Below are positions 62,054 through 64,000 of a DNA stretch of 64,000 nt, piece by piece. The DNA is from Pedobacter sp. ISL-64. GTDB lineage: Bacteria; Bacteroidota; Bacteroidia; Sphingobacteriales; Sphingobacteriaceae. The stretch is taken from positions 1-64,000 of the forward strand of contig NZ_JAGGPU010000007.1 of the NCBI RefSeq assembly GCF_018613605.1. The letters run 5' to 3'. Position 1 is the first letter of the stretch, and every line of letters begins with the position of its first letter. The notes beneath the pieces were generated by a model. The model was not told where the DNA came from and did not search any database. It was given only the letters and a program-made list of their open reading frames with translations. The position numbers were made by a program, and so were the translations under genes.

Positions 62054-63166
62054 ATGACTCTTTTAAACATCAAAGCATTCTTTAATAAGTACAGATTACA
62101 CTTCATCATTTGGGGCTTTTATATTATTTATGAGATCTTAAGTCTAGGTTTTTCGACAAAATTTCAGCCTCTAGGAATCTACTTACTGGTGTATATCGCC
62201 AATGTAAGTATCTTCTATTCTCAAGCATTTTTACTACAGAAAATTGCAAGCGAGAAAAATGACTACCTCAAATTTGTCAAGATTCCGCTTCTAATTATAA
62301 TAATGCTTCTGGCGTATATTACTTTAAGTTATATTCTTGTATTAATATTTGGCAACATCGGCTTAATACCCCACGAATCGTGGAATTTTATTAGTGTCAG
62401 ATTCATATTATCTTGTCTGTACCGGGCAATTTCGTACATAGTATTGGCTACCGGTTATGTTTACATTATCAAATCATTTCAGGATCAAAAGAAAGTAGAA
62501 GCATTAGAACGACAGAACCTGGTTACCCAAATAGAAAAACAGGCTTTAGAAAACGATCTTGTGCAATCGCAGAATAATTATCTGCGGAGTCAGATCAATC
62601 CACACTTTCTATTTAATACTTTAAACTTTATTTATAACGACGCCCGCAAAAAGGCACCTATGGCAGCAGATGCAATTATGAATCTGGCTGAAATGATGCG
62701 TTATGCCCTAAAACGTCCTGAAGCTTCAGAAATGGTTCCACTAAGTGAAGAAATTGAGCAAATTGAACACCTGATCAATCTACATAAACTCCGAACGGCT
62801 AACACAATTAATCTGGAACTTGAGGTAACGGGCGATATGTTCGGGTTAAGATTTCCACCGCTTATCTTATTAACTTTGGTAGAAAACATATTTAAGCATG
62901 GAAATGTTTCACACTCTACCCAGCAGGCCCTTATTAAAATTGCTTACCAAAATGACGACCTTAATATCAGTACTATAAATATGATTAATGATAATAAGGG
63001 CAAACAGACAGAAAGCCATCATGTAGGGATTGACAATATTAGCAAGCGCCTGAGTAATTTTTATGGCAATGATTATGTATTCAGGTATTACAAAGACCCG
63101 CTTAACCGGTATATTACTGAAATAAATGTAACTGTTGTTAACCCCTTGGCCAAGTTAAACCGTTAA
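62054..63166 (+). CDS. LytS-type sensor histidine kinase (His_kinase/HATPase)
   Basis: The 370-residue protein has four TM helices in residues 15-140, a coiled-coil linker (about 140-175) and the PF06580-type His box SQINPHFLFNTLN with His184. The ATP domain has the N box LVENIFKHG (Asn278) and a degenerate G box (GIDNISKRL). Such kinases usually pair with LytTR regulators. It lies beside the precursor peptides and convergent with the dehydratase gene, overlapping it by 4 bp. The membrane part has no large extracytoplasmic domain, so the ligand is likely hydrophobic or peptide (inference). Confidence 0.9.
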   Translation: MTLLNIKAFFNKYRLHFIIWGFYIIYEILSLGFSTKFQPLGIYLLVYIANVSIFYSQAFLLQKIASEKNDYLKFVKIPLLIIIMLLAYITLSYILVLIFGNIGLIPHESWNFISVRFILSCLYRAISYIVLATGYVYIIKSFQDQKKVEALERQNLVTQIEKQALENDLVQSQNNYLRSQINPHFLFNTLNFIYNDARKKAPMAADAIMNLAEMMRYALKRPEASEMVPLSEEIEQIEHLINLHKLRTANTINLELEVTGDMFGLRFPPLILLTLVENIFKHGNVSHSTQQALIKIAYQNDDLNISTINMINDNKGKQTESHHVGIDNISKRLSNFYGNDYVFRYYKDPLNRYITEINVTVVNPLAKLNR

Positions 63167-64000
63167 GCTTTCATTGCATTTTGACGCTGGATATCTTTTA
63201 GCAGAAAATAATACATAACCATTTCATGTGTCCGCTGATCTTTGCTGAAAAGTCTGTTTACATGCATATGCATTAAATCAGTTAATAGCTTTAGTGCATT
63301 TCCGGGAGCACATTGTTTAAGAATTTTGATAAACGAATCCGAAAACTTATCGAACCCTTGCTCTTGTTCTGTTGTTAATGCCGCCCATTCTGTTTTACGA
63401 AACTCCTGATGGTGACTGTTTAATTGTTTAAAATCAGCAGCATCTAATTGATGTTCCTCATTAAAGGAATCAGACATTATTCTTATGGTTTTATCGACGG
63501 CCAGCTTATCTATAATTTTAGATTCGATAATCTTAGAAATTAAAAGGCTACACAATTTATATTTTTTGAAATCATCGGTCTGAGTTTCTAAAAGCGATAA
63601 CACAAATTCACTATCTACAGCAAAATGCTGCTCAACATCTTCGATCATGTTGCTGCCATAACGCTCTAACTCCCGCTTATAGGTTTTAATCTGTAAATCA
63701 GACACCAAACCTGAATTTAAAAACAATTCCAGATCATCCATGAGTTTTGATGTTAACAGCTGCCCATCCCTTGGATTGTTTAGCTGAATCCTAAACCTGA
63801 TGTGGTTTCCATTTTCATTGTAGCGGATAAAAAACCACGATTTGACCTGATCAGTATGAGTGAATATGAAAGGCGCAATTATATCTGTCAAAATCTGATC
63901 ACCGCGTTGTTGGTGGCAATAAATTTCGAAATACAGCCATTCTTTACCTGGCACGAAAAATCGCGTTACTTCAGCATTTGTGGATGTTTTAGTCAAACCA
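63163..64000 (-). CDS. Lantibiotic-dehydratase-type protein, SpaB_C elimination domain (5' end beyond window)
   Basis: The visible 278 residues match the thiopeptide-type/SpaB_C elimination domain: RFFVPGKEWLYFEIYCHQQRGDQILTDIIAPF, WFFIRYNENGNHIRFRIQL (conserved Arg pair), and C-terminal MHMHVNRLFSKDQRTHEMVMYYFLLKDI with the conserved His-x-Asn-Arg block. This domain removes glutamate from glutamylated Ser/Thr to give dehydro-amino acids. The reading frame stays open to the window edge. The first possible start in view is a TTG and not convincing, so the gene probably continues as a full-length LanB. It is the only modification gene visible. Confidence 0.86.
   Translation of the reverse strand, partial: GLTKTSTNAEVTRFFVPGKEWLYFEIYCHQQRGDQILTDIIAPFIFTHTDQVKSWFFIRYNENGNHIRFRIQLNNPRDGQLLTSKLMDDLELFLNSGLVSDLQIKTYKRELERYGSNMIEDVEQHFAVDSEFVLSLLETQTDDFKKYKLCSLLISKIIESKIIDKLAVDKTIRIMSDSFNEEHQLDAADFKQLNSHHQEFRKTEWAALTTEQEQGFDKFSDSFIKILKQCAPGNALKLLTDLMHMHVNRLFSKDQRTHEMVMYYFLLKDIQRQNAMKA

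Overview
The window is a 64-kb stretch of a low-GC chromosome from a Bacteroidota member, most likely Pedobacter or a close relative in the Sphingobacteriaceae. This is inferred, with no database search behind it. The reasons are: promoters of the TTG-N20-TAnnTTTG type; weak or absent Shine-Dalgarno sequences; lipoproteins with SSCKK- or AACKK-type lipoboxes; an ECF sigma/FecR/STN cassette; DUF885, DUF4269, DUF6134 and DUF2809 proteins; a fused-type IleRS of about 1130 residues; and spacers filled with GTCAT...ATGAC palindromic elements.

Layout. 0-10 kb: tandem tRNA-Val, recO, an MMPL-type RND exporter, a sigma/FecR/STN-repeat-protein cassette and a run of SDR/epimerase genes. 10-17 kb: ileS, a TraR/DksA-like gene and lspA, then small enzymes separated by palindromic repeats. 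17-27.5 kb: 2-oxoglutarate dehydrogenase (odhB, sucA), DASH cryptochrome, a TIGR01777 protein, a DNA photolyase and three FKBP lipoproteins. 27.7-34.5 kb: a fatty-acid beta-oxidation operon in the fadN-fadA-fadE order known from Bacillus, led by a MarR gene whose promoter lies inside a near-perfect inverted repeat. 34.5-49 kb: OmpA porin, DUF885 peptidase, GAF protein, gamma-glutamyltransferase, TlpA thioredoxin, acyl-CoA ligase and M61 peptidase. 49.7-55.6 kb: a tripartite RND efflux operon with an extra gene. 55.6-59.5 kb: BadF-type kinase, response regulator, an odd GC-richer element and htpG. 59.5-64 kb: an accessory region with an orphan HsdR-N nuclease and a RiPP locus.

The most striking part is the right end. 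Two small genes on the minus strand, missing from a normal gene call (61594-61725 and 61760-61909), encode peptides of 43 and 49 residues. They share 19 identical residues, rich in Ser/Thr and without Cys. All 7 nucleotide differences in that block are synonymous, while the leaders and last four residues diverge. They lie between a LytTR response regulator and its LytS-type kinase, and next to a LanB-type lantibiotic dehydratase elimination domain that runs off the window edge. I read this as a RiPP system with Cys-free, dehydrated products and its own two-component regulation. Paired ACGAAACC/ACAAACCC-like direct repeats lie in both regulatory spacers.

Other notable points: IleRS carries GIHH in place of the class I HIGH motif, the altered signature linked to extreme mupirocin resistance. 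A 131-codon gene between the RND adaptor and pump is a copy of the pump's N-terminal porter segment that has gained a lipobox. Two loci have the order A-B-(copy of the 3' end of A), as if gene B was inserted with duplication of the 3' end of A: a GAF-gene remnant beside DUF885, and a fadD remnant beside tlpA. In the second, the duplicated piece supplies the start codon and first codons of ggt.
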